From positions 1 through 6,407 of the forward strand of contig CBDUUP010000267.1 of assembly GCA_965370435.1 (NCBI GenBank): 6,407 nucleotides of DNA. Direction: 5' to 3'. Below the pieces are notes generated by a model. The model was not told the origin of the DNA. It did not search any database and was given only the letters and a program-made list of their open reading frames with translations. Position 1 is the first letter of the stretch, and each line of letters starts with the position of its first letter. Below are positions 1 to 5,194 of the stretch, one piece after another. The translations under genes and the position numbers were made by a program. Source of the DNA: CBDUUP01 sp965370435. GTDB lineage: Bacteria > Chloroflexota > Anaerolineae > Anaerolineales > UBA11579.

Positions 1-233
1 GTTGACTTTTGAGGAATATATACTTTATGAAGATCAAGACCCAGGCAAGTTGTCTGGCGTTCAAGCAAAGCCCTCCGCACGCCGTGGGTACTGATTCTAT
101 CGTACCCCTCTGTCAGTGTGGTCACCAAATCAGAAGCGTGATACTGGCGATATTTTTCGTTGGTATTTATTTCATAGACACCCAGAGCGCTGTCTTTGCC
201 ACCGCTCCAAGAGAATGCGATTTTCTTGTTCAT
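1..233 (-). CDS. N-terminal part of an ATP-pyrophosphatase of the diphthine--ammonia ligase (Dph6-like, ATP_bind_4) family; runs off the left edge
   Basis: The minus strand is open from the ATG at 233 to the window edge, giving 77 complete codons with no stop. Residues 10-15 read SGGKDS, the PP-loop that binds the ATP pyrophosphate in N-type ATP pyrophosphatases. Residues 42-53 read EGYDRISTHGVR, a block typical of the MJ0570/Dph6 family. Family members make an adenylated intermediate and amidate a substrate (diphthine in archaea and eukaryotes). Bacterial homologues mostly lack an assigned substrate, so only the fold and ATP use can be called. The start is fixed by a perfect AGGAGG at 241-246, seven bases upstream. 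The C-terminal two thirds or so are outside the window. The protein should be cytosolic. No neighbour suggests its substrate. Confidence 0.85.
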   Translation of the reverse strand, partial: MNKKIAFSWSGGKDSALGVYEINTNEKYRQYHASDLVTTLTEGYDRISTHGVRRALLERQTTCLGLDLHKVYIPQKS

Positions 234-240
234 GAGTAGA

Positions 241-246
241 CCTCCT
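241..246 (-). promoter_or_regulatory. Shine-Dalgarno site of the Dph6-like gene
   Basis: CCTCCT on the plus strand reads AGGAGG on the minus strand, with a seven-base spacer to the ATG at 233. It decides the start of the partial gene. Confidence 0.8.
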
Positions 247-269
247 AAACCATATTAGAACTTTAGTGA

Positions 270-302
270 GTGCAAAAAAGAAATCAATATCGTTGTTTGC
301 AC
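270..302. repeat. Short inverted repeat upstream of the Dph6-like gene
   Basis: GTGCAAA (270-276) and TTTGCAC (296-302) form a 7-bp perfect inverted repeat around 19 bases, 37 bases upstream of the Dph6-like start. It could be an operator half-site pair or chance. The rest of 247-472 is AT-rich with no convincing gene, terminator or RNA. Confidence 0.25.
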
Positions 303-472
303 ATCAGGGAAAAATTTCATCAGAAAGAGTGAAATAAATCGTGGCCTAATGGTTATGGACATAAATAATTTTATAGAAAAGTCATCACAGCTATCTGATT
401 TCGTTCTTGATCCATATAAGTGATGAATGTCTCGAAGGACCAAGCGCTATTCGGTTCTTGGCATTATTCTTT

Positions 473-817
473 TCAGCTACTCTTGCTAGCCAATAAGATA
501 ACATCCATCTCCTTTTCGGTAGCCTGGAGACGTTGGAATTGTTTTTCTGATAGATCAGCGCGTTCAAGCTGCGGGGATGGTTTCCATTCAACTTCCCGTG
601 TACCTGACTTTGCTCGAATAGGGTCATAGGCAATTAAGATAAGATCCATCTTTTCTTCACACTCTTGCAATTGCTTAAATTGCTTTTTCGAAAGTTCTGC
701 CAGGTAATGTATTGGTTCTAGTGCAATAATCAAATTCCCCAATGCTGCTTCCAGCGTGCGCAACTTCCCTAGGTGTTCCTGGCTCAATTGGGCAATTTTC
801 ACCTTAGCGATTGTCAT
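473..817 (-). CDS. Hypothetical 114-residue protein with three internal LSxxQF repeats
   Basis: I recognise no family. The protein is built of three copies of a helix-forming repeat: residues 9-38 (begins AQLS), 40-69 (begins AELSKKQFKQLQ) and 87-112 (begins ADLSEKQFQRLQ). Copies two and three share the frame LSxKQFxxLQxxExxMDxILxA. Copy one is more diverged (LSQEHLGKLRTLE, then LIIALEP). Residues 70-86 form a charged, Trp-containing linker between copies two and three. There is no signal peptide or membrane segment. Leucine, glutamine and charged residues dominate, consistent with short amphipathic or coiled-coil helices and self-association. The start is very secure because of the strong ribosome-binding site at 818-831. 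The gene sits behind a near-consensus promoter at 1027-1055 with a leader of about 200 nt and is probably transcribed alone. Function unknown. Confidence 0.75.
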   Translation of the reverse strand: MTIAKVKIAQLSQEHLGKLRTLEAALGNLIIALEPIHYLAELSKKQFKQLQECEEKMDLILIAYDPIRAKSGTREVEWKPSPQLERADLSEKQFQRLQATEKEMDVILLASKSS

Positions 818-831
818 CCTTTCACCTCCTT
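818..831 (-). promoter_or_regulatory. Strong ribosome-binding site of the 114-residue gene
   Basis: The minus strand reads AAGGAGGTGAAAGG directly before the ATG. The first eight bases match the anti-Shine-Dalgarno sequence, and the GGAGG core (825-829) is seven bases from the start codon. This is an unusually complete match and implies high translation. Confidence 0.85.
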
Positions 832-843
832 AATAACACATAG

Positions 844-897
844 TTAGGGTTTAGAATCATCCAAAAAATATTTGGACTCTGTTCTGCATATCACCAT
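844..897 (-). CDS. Possible 17-codon leader ORF upstream of the 114-residue gene
   Basis: A minus-strand ATG at 897 has its own AGGAGG (903-908) with a five-base spacer and opens a 17-codon frame ending in TAA at 844. The peptide would read MVICRTESKYFLDDSKP. It ends 26 bases before the start of the 114-residue gene, inside that gene's leader, so it could act as a leader peptide or be translationally coupled. A second ATG at 901 would give a 14-codon frame but lies only one base from the Shine-Dalgarno. The evidence is the ribosome-binding site plus position alone. It is too short for codon-bias or homology support. Confidence 0.3.
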   Translation of the reverse strand: MVICRTESKYFLDDSKP

Positions 898-955
898 ACA
901 TGCCTCCTATTATGTGTATTCAGCTTAGATTCCAAAGCAGTGTTGAGGAAATTAG

Positions 956-1003
956 CAAAAACAACGTCACTAACCTCCCATGATGTAAATGGCGTTGTTT
1001 TTG
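956..1003. repeat. 11-bp perfect inverted repeat in the leader (possible attenuator hairpin)
   Basis: CAAAAACAACG (956-966) and CGTTGTTTTTG (993-1003) are exact inverted repeats around 26 bases. On the minus strand the hairpin begins about 17 bases after the predicted transcription start, and its descending arm carries five consecutive U residues. It could pause or attenuate transcription into the 114-residue gene. The loop contains GGGAGG, a possible ribosome- or protein-binding site. It could alternatively be an operator. Confidence 0.5.
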
Positions 1004-1026
1004 GAAGTCTTACAAATCTTATCTAT

Positions 1027-1055
1027 ATTATATAGGAAATAGGTTGGCGAGTCAA
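1027..1055 (-). promoter_or_regulatory. Near-consensus sigma-70 promoter driving the 114-residue gene
   Basis: On the minus strand, TTGACT (1050-1055) and a perfect TATAAT (1027-1032) are separated by exactly 17 bases. Only one base departs from the full consensus. Predicted transcription starts near 1020, about 200 bases upstream of the ATG at 817. Together with the 1056-1143 gap after the CBS gene, this argues that the 114-residue gene has its own transcript. Confidence 0.7.
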
Positions 1056-1143
1056 GTTTTTCGCAGCAAAAAGAACAATCTATTTGCCCGGCTCTTTCAG
1101 TTCTTGGGCGGCATCACCGAGTGGCTGCTATCTTCCCTCACTC

Positions 1144-2073
1144 TCACTTCCCAAAACACACAGCCAGCACTTCCATCAGGCTGATGTAGCCGACCAGGCG
1201 GTAGCGCTTGTCCACCACGGGGAGACCGTCCAGGTGATATTTGTGCATGAGGTGGAAAGCGGTTTCGAGGGTGTCTTCCATGTGGACCTGCACCGGGTCG
1301 CGGATGATCTCGGCGGCGATCTGGGCCTGGCCTTTGCGGGCGTAGCGGAGGGCTTTCTCATAATCCTGGGGGTTGCCCAGGAACTCCTCCGGCAGCACGC
1401 CGATCATGGTGGCGTCGGCCAGGGATAGCAGGTCTAGGGTTCCCATCAGCCGGTTCTCGGTGTTGACCACGCAGACCACCGGCACCTGGGGATGGGCGAT
1501 CAGTTCCCGGACCACCTCTTCCAGGGGGGCGTTCATTTGCACCACGGCGGGTTTCAGTTTCAGGGTATCCACGATATCGGAGACCGGAGCGCTCCGCATG
1601 GCTGATAGACTCTCAACCCGCTCCTCCCCGACGTGGGATTTCAGGTCTTCGTAGAACCACTGGGTCAGGTTGGCGAGGCTGCGGTCTTCGGGGAGGGGAG
1701 CCGCTTCGGTCTCTTCCTCGGCGGCGGGGGCCGGGGCCCATTTCTTCAGCCCGGTGATCTCTCCCACCGGCAGGGTGAAGAGAATGCCGCTGTGGGGGCG
1801 GTCGAAGCCCTTGACGACCTTGTCGGCTTCGGCGATAGCTTGCTCGAGGAGTTCCTCGCCCTCGATCAGGCATAGGAGGGTTCGCTGCTGGGAGCGGCCC
1901 TGCTCGAACAGGTTGAGCAGCCCCCCCAGTCCGCTGCGCCGCGCCCAACTGGCGGCCATGTAGCCGCCCATGCTGGGCAGGATGGTGGCCCCCACGCCGA
2001 TCTTACTCCAGGTGTCTATGAGGTCGGGCAAGCGGTCGGCGTCGTGCAGAATGACGACAAGCAGGGTGGTCAT
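1144..2073 (-). CDS. P-II-like plus tandem CBS domain protein (309 aa)
   Basis: Residues 1-105 resemble a P-II-like (ferredoxin-fold) domain: MTTLLVVILH opens as a beta strand, followed by a helix, a Gly-rich turn and a second strand (RTLLCLIEG, 64-72). Residues 112-130 are an Ala/Pro/Glu linker. Residues 165-223 and 255-309 form a CBS pair (Bateman module). The second copy is textbook: DPVQVHMEDTLETAFHLMHK, then GLPVVDKRYRLVGYISLMEVL. CBS pairs bind adenine nucleotides or S-adenosylmethionine, and P-II-like domains sense small ligands, so this is probably a cytosolic energy or nitrogen-status sensor; its target is unknown. GGAGA (2081-2085) lies seven bases before the start. There is no transporter or enzyme beside it to regulate. 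The upstream membrane gene ends 153 bases away with a large inverted repeat between them, so co-transcription is doubtful. Confidence 0.8.
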   Translation of the reverse strand: MTTLLVVILHDADRLPDLIDTWSKIGVGATILPSMGGYMAASWARRSGLGGLLNLFEQGRSQQRTLLCLIEGEELLEQAIAEADKVVKGFDRPHSGILFTLPVGEITGLKKWAPAPAAEEETEAAPLPEDRSLANLTQWFYEDLKSHVGEERVESLSAMRSAPVSDIVDTLKLKPAVVQMNAPLEEVVRELIAHPQVPVVCVVNTENRLMGTLDLLSLADATMIGVLPEEFLGNPQDYEKALRYARKGQAQIAAEIIRDPVQVHMEDTLETAFHLMHKYHLDGLPVVDKRYRLVGYISLMEVLAVCFGK

Positions 2074-2145
2074 GGTATTGTCTCCGGGGAAGTCATTGTG
2101 TTTACAGGAGGTATGCTATCAGGCGGTGGGGCGTGAATGGATAAC

Positions 2146-2203
2146 TCGTGAATAGAGAATGGGGAGTAGAGTGCGTTTTCCATTCTCCATTCTCTATTCA
2201 CGA
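2146..2203. repeat. 17-bp perfect inverted repeat between the membrane-protein and CBS genes
   Basis: TCGTGAATAGAGAATGG (2146-2162) is exactly complementary to 2187-2203, with 24 bases between. GGAG and CTCC just inside could extend the stem with a bulge, and ATGGAT (2137-2142)/ATCCAT (2213-2218) could pair outside. It starts 24 bases after the stop of the membrane-protein gene and ends 73 bases before the CBS start. It may terminate or stabilise the upstream transcript. No U-run follows it, so a REP-like or miniature mobile palindrome is at least as likely. Confidence 0.6.
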
Positions 2204-2226
2204 ATATCAACGATCCATAGGCAACG

Positions 2227-2583
2227 CTATTCTCCCACTTCAAGCTTCTTGCCCTTCTCCCGGTACCAGACCAAGGCGGCGGATAACACCGCGCCGAGGA
2301 TCAGGGCGGCCAGGTCATCTGCGGGGCCGAGGATGACGTCGGGCATGATGGTGTAAGCTCCGGCCAACACCGCGGGGATAGTGACCGTCAGCCAGGAGTA
2401 ATCCTGGATGGTGATGAACATGTACAAGGCCAACGCTAGGAAGAATAACAAGCTGCCCAGGCCCAATGTTAAACCAACTCGGAACTCCCAGCCGATCCAT
2501 CCCCCCAGGAAGGTGAGTACCGAGAATACGATCGCGGCGAATAAGGAGAACACCCCTAGACAAGAACGTGCGCCATCACCCAT
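2227..2583 (-). CDS. Four-helix membrane protein with a DUF1232-like motif (118 aa)
   Basis: Four hydrophobic segments lie at about residues 9-31, 37-58, 64-84 and 90-107, followed by a charged tail. Between helices three and four, residues 77-91 read YTIMPDVILGPADDL. This matches the DUF1232/YkvA pattern of Tyr, then Pro-Asp, a short turn and Asp-Asp-Leu, with a shorter spacer than usual. DUF1232 proteins are small membrane proteins of unknown function. The first two helices are not part of that domain and may be lineage-specific. The start is supported by GAGGAG at 2592-2597, eight bases upstream. The protein should sit in the cytoplasmic membrane. It is separated by about 190 bases from the nuclease gene upstream, so it is probably a separate unit. 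Confidence 0.65.
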   Translation of the reverse strand: MGDGARSCLGVFSLFAAIVFSVLTFLGGWIGWEFRVGLTLGLGSLLFFLALALYMFITIQDYSWLTVTIPAVLAGAYTIMPDVILGPADDLAALILGAVLSAALVWYREKGKKLEVGE

Positions 2584-2691
2584 GTTGCTTACTCCTCGTA
2601 TAGTTCAAGTGGATATTGCTGCCATTATGACAAAGATGCTGTCTCTGGTCAAGCGGTTGGGCGGTTCGATAAGGGTATGGTGGATGGATGG

Positions 2692-2721
2692 GACGCAGAT
2701 AAACGCTGATTGACGCTGATT
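2692..2721. repeat. Three tandem 10-mers (GACGCTGATT type)
   Basis: GACGCAGATA, AACGCTGATT and GACGCTGATT stand in direct tandem, followed by a T-run. They lie in the 189-base gap between the membrane-protein and nuclease genes. They look like a degenerate intergenic repeat and no function is evident. Confidence 0.5.
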
Positions 2722-2729
2722 TTTTGTTG

Positions 2730-2744
2730 ACCTGAAGTTCAGGT
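2730..2744. repeat. Near-perfect 15-bp palindrome, possible operator
   Basis: ACCTGAA and TTCAGGT are symmetric about one base, downstream of the nuclease gene (28 bases past its stop). The arms are typical of a dimeric repressor site, but the position (3' of one gene and 147 bases before the next) gives no clear target. The one-base loop makes it poor as a terminator hairpin. Confidence 0.3.
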
Positions 2745-2772
2745 TTGGGCATTGCATTGCGTCTGGCCGGAG

Positions 2773-3609
2773 CTATTCGTCCTCCGGGTCTTTGGAGCCA
2801 TCGGGAAGGGACATCTGGTAGGTGTCGTCAGGAGCCTCGGGGTCAATTTTACGGGGCACGATCTTGCCCTCCTCAATCCCGCCCAGGTTGTTGATGTTAT
2901 CGGTGATGGTTGGCAGGGTATAGTCTTCCATGTCCTCTCGGATCTGCTGGGTGTTGAAACGCAGCACCCGCCATCCCACGGTCTTCAAATCGTTGTCGCG
3001 GAGATTATCCTGGGCGGCGCGTTGGGGGGTGGCGTGCCAGGAATCGCCGTCGGTCTCTACGTCCAGTTTGCCGGAGGCGCAGTAAATGGCGAAGTCCAAA
3101 AGATAATGATTTTTTTTGACCTGAACCAGTTCCTGCCTTTCAGCGAGGATGCGTAAACGCTGAAATTCAGCCCACAGGCGATTTTCCAGCGGGCTTTCAT
3201 CAAAGAGGTCGTTGATCTCTATCGCCTGGATGAATTTTTCCCAGGTGGTGGGGATAAAGAGTATCCGCCGCCAGCGACGGCTGATGATGGGCTGGGGAAG
3301 CCGCTGCAAAGGGCCTAGGATAAGTTGATAGTAGCGGCGTTCGCTTTTCTCGCCGGGCGGTTCATCCGGGAAGAGCTGCCCCCGGAGCGCCTCCCGGATC
3401 TCCATCACTTCAGCGTAGTATTTGACCGCGTACTTCTCCCGGCCAAAGACCTGGGTCTGGTAGAACGCCAGCCATTTGGGCGGCCAGCGATCTTTCATGA
3501 ACCTCCCCACGCTGCTCACGGGGATGCGATACCACTGCCGCTCTCGGACAATGGCAAAATCCAGCAGGTTGTTGATTATGGCGACAAGCACTTCACCGCG
3601 CGTGGACAT
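2773..3609 (-). CDS. DUF559-type PD-(D/E)xK endonuclease-like protein with a long N-terminal domain (278 aa)
   Basis: The C-terminal part (about 165-225) matches DUF559, the fold shared with very-short-patch-repair endonucleases. LLDFAIY supplies the first acid (D172) and KLDVETDGDSWH the E185-x-D187 pair followed by H192. DNLRDND and GWRVLRFNTQQI complete the domain. These are the expected catalytic and core positions, so activity on DNA is plausible. The N-terminal 150 residues, rich in Trp, Tyr and Arg (e.g. WPPKWLAFYQTQVFG at 42-56), are not a domain I can name. They may bind the substrate or a partner. The tail from about 245 is acidic and Pro-rich. The start is preceded by AAGGTG (3614-3619), close but usable. 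There is no methyltransferase, helicase or other restriction partner in the window. DUF559 proteins are common but mostly uncharacterised. Confidence 0.75.
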   Translation of the reverse strand: MSTRGEVLVAIINNLLDFAIVRERQWYRIPVSSVGRFMKDRWPPKWLAFYQTQVFGREKYAVKYYAEVMEIREALRGQLFPDEPPGEKSERRYYQLILGPLQRLPQPIISRRWRRILFIPTTWEKFIQAIEINDLFDESPLENRLWAEFQRLRILAERQELVQVKKNHYLLDFAIYCASGKLDVETDGDSWHATPQRAAQDNLRDNDLKTVGWRVLRFNTQQIREDMEDYTLPTITDNINNLGGIEEGKIVPRKIDPEAPDDTYQMSLPDGSKDPEDE

Positions 3610-3696
3610 AAATCACCTTTATAACGCAGGGTCTGGGGATGGGTAAATTTCGCATAGCTGGTTCACTCCCTGAGAATACAGATACTCGATTGCATC

Positions 3697-4122
3697 TTAG
3701 TTTGCGGACACTTTGGGACGGAGAACCGTCCGGGGGTTGCTGAGGTCAAGCGCTGGTATGTTGGTAGCTTTCTCGACCTCGGTGGCCAGGGCGCTCAAGG
3801 CCTGACGTTGAAACGGGCTGCTGGTGCTGGTGGGGCTGCCCAGGATTATGAGACTGACTTCTTCAGCCATTCCGACCGCTTCGATCTGCTCTCGGAGGGT
3901 GTCGGTGCGCACGATGACCAGATTTACGGCCAGTTCGGCCGTAGTGGTGCCCATGGCGACCACGGTCGCGCCGATGACCAGGGGGCTGATGCGGAACTCG
4001 TGGGCGATGTGGACAGCTCCGTCAACTAAATAATGGGAGGAGCGGATCACCACGTACAACGCCGCGAAGATGAGGACGATGTTGAGGGGCAAAGGTAAGC
4101 CGATAAAGAAGTCTTCTAACAT
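3697..4122 (-). CDS. Chimeric ORF: truncated sodium/calcium antiporter joined to a universal-stress-protein-like tail (141 aa), probably a deletion remnant
   Basis: Residues 1-70 match the start of a CaCA-type cation antiporter: two hydrophobic helices, then ISPLVIGATVVAMGTTTAEL with the family's G-x-T-x-x-A-x-G-T signature and the metal-site Glu (E63). A real antiporter continues for roughly 240 more residues with 8-11 helices. Here it stops after two helices, and from about residue 71 the sequence becomes soluble and resembles the end of a universal stress protein: VRTDTLREQI, then EVSLIILGSP (88-97), then FQRQALSALATEVEKATNIP. The junction falls near 3904-3918 and keeps the frame. The simplest reading is an in-frame deletion that fused two neighbouring genes. 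Ion transport is very unlikely. After the TAA at 3697 the same frame stays open for 25 codons, so the original tail may have been longer. The ribosome-binding site is weak. Confidence 0.6.
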   Translation of the reverse strand: MLEDFFIGLPLPLNIVLIFAALYVVIRSSHYLVDGAVHIAHEFRISPLVIGATVVAMGTTTAELAVNLVIVRTDTLREQIEAVGMAEEVSLIILGSPTSTSSPFQRQALSALATEVEKATNIPALDLSNPRTVLRPKVSAN

Positions 4123-4295
4123 GCGTGAGAACCTGCCAAGTTTTTTCGAGTTTACACCACTATGCAGATGTATCGTTCATTGCCGAAATCAGTTCGCCAA
4201 CACAAGCTGCCGAGTATCTATTATATCTCATCGCCGCTCACTCTGTGTGAGCCTTGGGTAGGTAAACTGGACAAAATTGGCTAATTCGGAATTGC
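4123..4295. other. Intergenic leader region of the chimeric ORF; weak promoter-like elements only
   Basis: No gene is visible. A minus-strand TATAAT lies at 4220-4225, about 98 bases before the ATG at 4122, but no acceptable -35 box sits 16-18 bases upstream. GCTCAC (4236-4241) and GTGAGC (4247-4252) form a small hairpin in the -35 region and could be an activator or repressor site. Confidence 0.3.
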
Positions 4296-4358
4296 ATTGA
4301 CCTCCTTGACCCTCTTGAAGGCCTCTAATCCATTGCTATATTATTAATGTTGGTCAAG
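4296..4358. repeat. Dyad 1 (CTTGACC family)
   Basis: Left-arm units start at 4296, 4305 and 4314 (TTGA at 4297, 4306, 4315), with an AT-richer unit at 4323. The core TATATTATTAATG ends at 4349, and one right-arm unit TTGGTCAAG (4350-4358) follows. The right arm is shorter than the left. 4330-4358 is identical to 5195-5223. Confidence 0.7.
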
Positions 4359-4373
4359 TAACCCCGCCTGACA

Positions 4374-4463
4374 CTTGACCACCTTGACCATCTTGACCAA
4401 GTTGAATGATTAAAATACAGTGCTATATTATTAATGTTGGTCAAGGAGGTCAAGTTGGTCAAG
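4374..4463. repeat. Dyad 2 (CTTGACC family), the most regular
   Basis: Left units CTTGACCAC, CTTGACCAT and CTTGACCAA are at 4374, 4383 and 4392, with GTTGAATGA at 4401. After an AT core, the right units TTGGTCAAG, GAGGTCAAG and TTGGTCAAG lie at 4437, 4446 and 4455. Folded, the two arms make an almost continuous stem of about 27 bp. Confidence 0.8.
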
Positions 4464-4564
4464 AAACAAGGTGGTCAGGCTGACCATCTTGGCTTGACTC
4501 AGCACGAATACACCGCGGAAAGCCCACGGAGGGGAAGTAAGAATGTACAGCGCGCCCCCTATAC

Positions 4565-4664
4565 GAGTACTTTCTCTACATTCTTTACTTTCTTAAATGC
4601 TTTAGTTAATATACTAAAGAGAGAAAATGGGTTTAAGAATGTAAAGAAAGTAAAGAATGTACTA
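4565..4664. repeat. Dyad 3 (CTTTACNTT family)
   Basis: Left units start at 4565, 4574 (CTCTACATT), 4583 (CTTTACTTT) and 4592 (CTTAAATGC). Right units, read on the minus strand, are CTTAAACCC (4629-4637), CTTTACATT (4638-4646), CTTTACTTT (4647-4655) and TAGTACATT (4656-4664). The loop holds a nested 7-bp hairpin, CTTTAGT/ACTAAAG (4600-4606, 4613-4619). A stray related piece, GTAAGAATGTACAG, lies at 4537-4550. Confidence 0.8.
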
Positions 4665-4744
4665 TGTATACCCCTTGAGAGTATTTCTTAGGGTTTGGAT
4701 GCGCCTGTGAAGGGAGTGACTTGATATCCTTGACCTGCCCTCCC

Positions 4745-4846
4745 CCTTTGCCTCTTGGCCTACATGGCCTACTTGCCCCCCTTAATTAAGGTATATATTA
4801 AATTTATATAGAGATTCAGGGTGGCATATAGGCCAAGTTGTCCATG
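4745..4846. repeat. Dyad 4 (CTTGGCCTA family)
   Basis: Left units CTTGGCCTA, CATGGCCTA, CTTGCCCCC and CTTAATTAA start at 4754, 4763, 4772 and 4781, with a weaker unit at 4745. The AT core is 4791-4810. Right units on the minus strand are CTGAATCTC, TATGCCACC, CTTGGCCTA and CATGGACAA (4811-4846). 4812-4844 recurs exactly at 5122-5154. An unbroken run of eight G (4860-4867) follows. Confidence 0.75.
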
Positions 4847-4938
4847 AGAAGTTACTTTTGGGGGGGGTGTTTGGCATCTTGGACAGCCCCCAGAGCGAAA
4901 ACCGAGCTAGATATGCCCTAAAAATGGGGGATGGAGGG

Positions 4939-4978
4939 CAAGAGGAACAAGATGCCTGGTATACCCTTGTTCCTCTTG
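4939..4978. repeat. 13-bp perfect inverted repeat overlapping the left arm of dyad 5
   Basis: CAAGAGGAACAAG (4939-4951) and CTTGTTCCTCTTG (4966-4978) are exact complements with a 14-base loop. The second copy is the outer part of the left arm of dyad 5, so this hairpin and dyad 5 cannot both form fully. Confidence 0.7.
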
Positions 4979-5057
4979 ATCCCCTTGAGCCCCTTAAATA
5001 TACTTAAATATATTTTTAATAGCATTTAAGAGGATCAAGGGGCTCAAGGGGACCATA
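4966..5057. repeat. Dyad 5 (CTTGANCCC family)
   Basis: Left units CTTGTTCCT, CTTGATCCC, CTTGAGCCC and CTTAAATAT start at 4966, 4975, 4984 and 4993. Right units on the minus strand are CTTAAATGC (5022-5030), CTTGATCCT (5031-5039), CTTGAGCCC (5040-5048) and a weaker one (5049-5057). 4975-4999 pairs with 5024-5048 at 22 of 25 positions. Confidence 0.8.
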
Positions 5058-5071
5058 GATAGGCCATAGGG

Positions 5072-5156
5072 GTTGAACCTCTTGGCCTCCCTAATTAAAT
5101 GCTATATATGTAGATTTCTATAGATTCAGGGTGGCATATAGGCCAAGTTGTCCAAA
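5072..5156. repeat. Dyad 6 (CTTGGCC family)
   Basis: Left units GTTGAACCT (5072), CTTGGCCTC (5081) and CCTAATTAA (5090) are followed by AT core 5099-5120. The right arm is four minus-strand units (5121-5156), nearly identical to that of dyad 4. The left arms of dyads 4 and 6 differ far more than the right arms do. Confidence 0.7.
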
Positions 5157-5194
5157 GGGCAAGGGCCTGGGGCTGCCACCTAGATTGTATACAA

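Noticed and set aside
9..239. 76-codon plus-strand ORF at the left edge
   Set aside because: It is antisense to the Dph6-like gene, whose SGGKDS motif and ribosome-binding site are clear on the minus strand.
255..443. 62-codon minus-strand ORF between the 114-residue and Dph6-like genes
   Set aside because: AT-rich intergenic DNA, no Shine-Dalgarno and no recognisable sequence.
391..633. 80-codon minus-strand ORF overlapping the 3' end of the 114-residue gene
   Set aside because: It overlaps the repeat-bearing gene in another frame, has no ribosome-binding site and shows no coherent protein features.
1084..1963. Several plus- and minus-strand ORFs of 60-114 codons inside the CBS gene
   Set aside because: They are GC-rich frame shadows of the P-II/CBS protein, without ribosome-binding sites or domains.
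2101..2136. Plus-strand AGGAGG with a seven-codon ORF at 2113
   Set aside because: The spacer is one base and the frame is trivial, so it is most likely chance.
3619..3696. 25 open codons in frame after the stop of the antiporter/stress chimera
   Set aside because: Too short and unrecognised to call a gene. It is noted only as possible evidence that the chimera's original tail was longer.
4434..4691. 85-codon plus-strand ORF with repetitive Thr-Phe and Lys-Asn-Val segments
   Set aside because: It is composed of dyad arms 2 and 3 read through their cores. The repetitive peptide is a by-product of the 9-nt period, it lies opposite to all genes, and it has no recognised domain.
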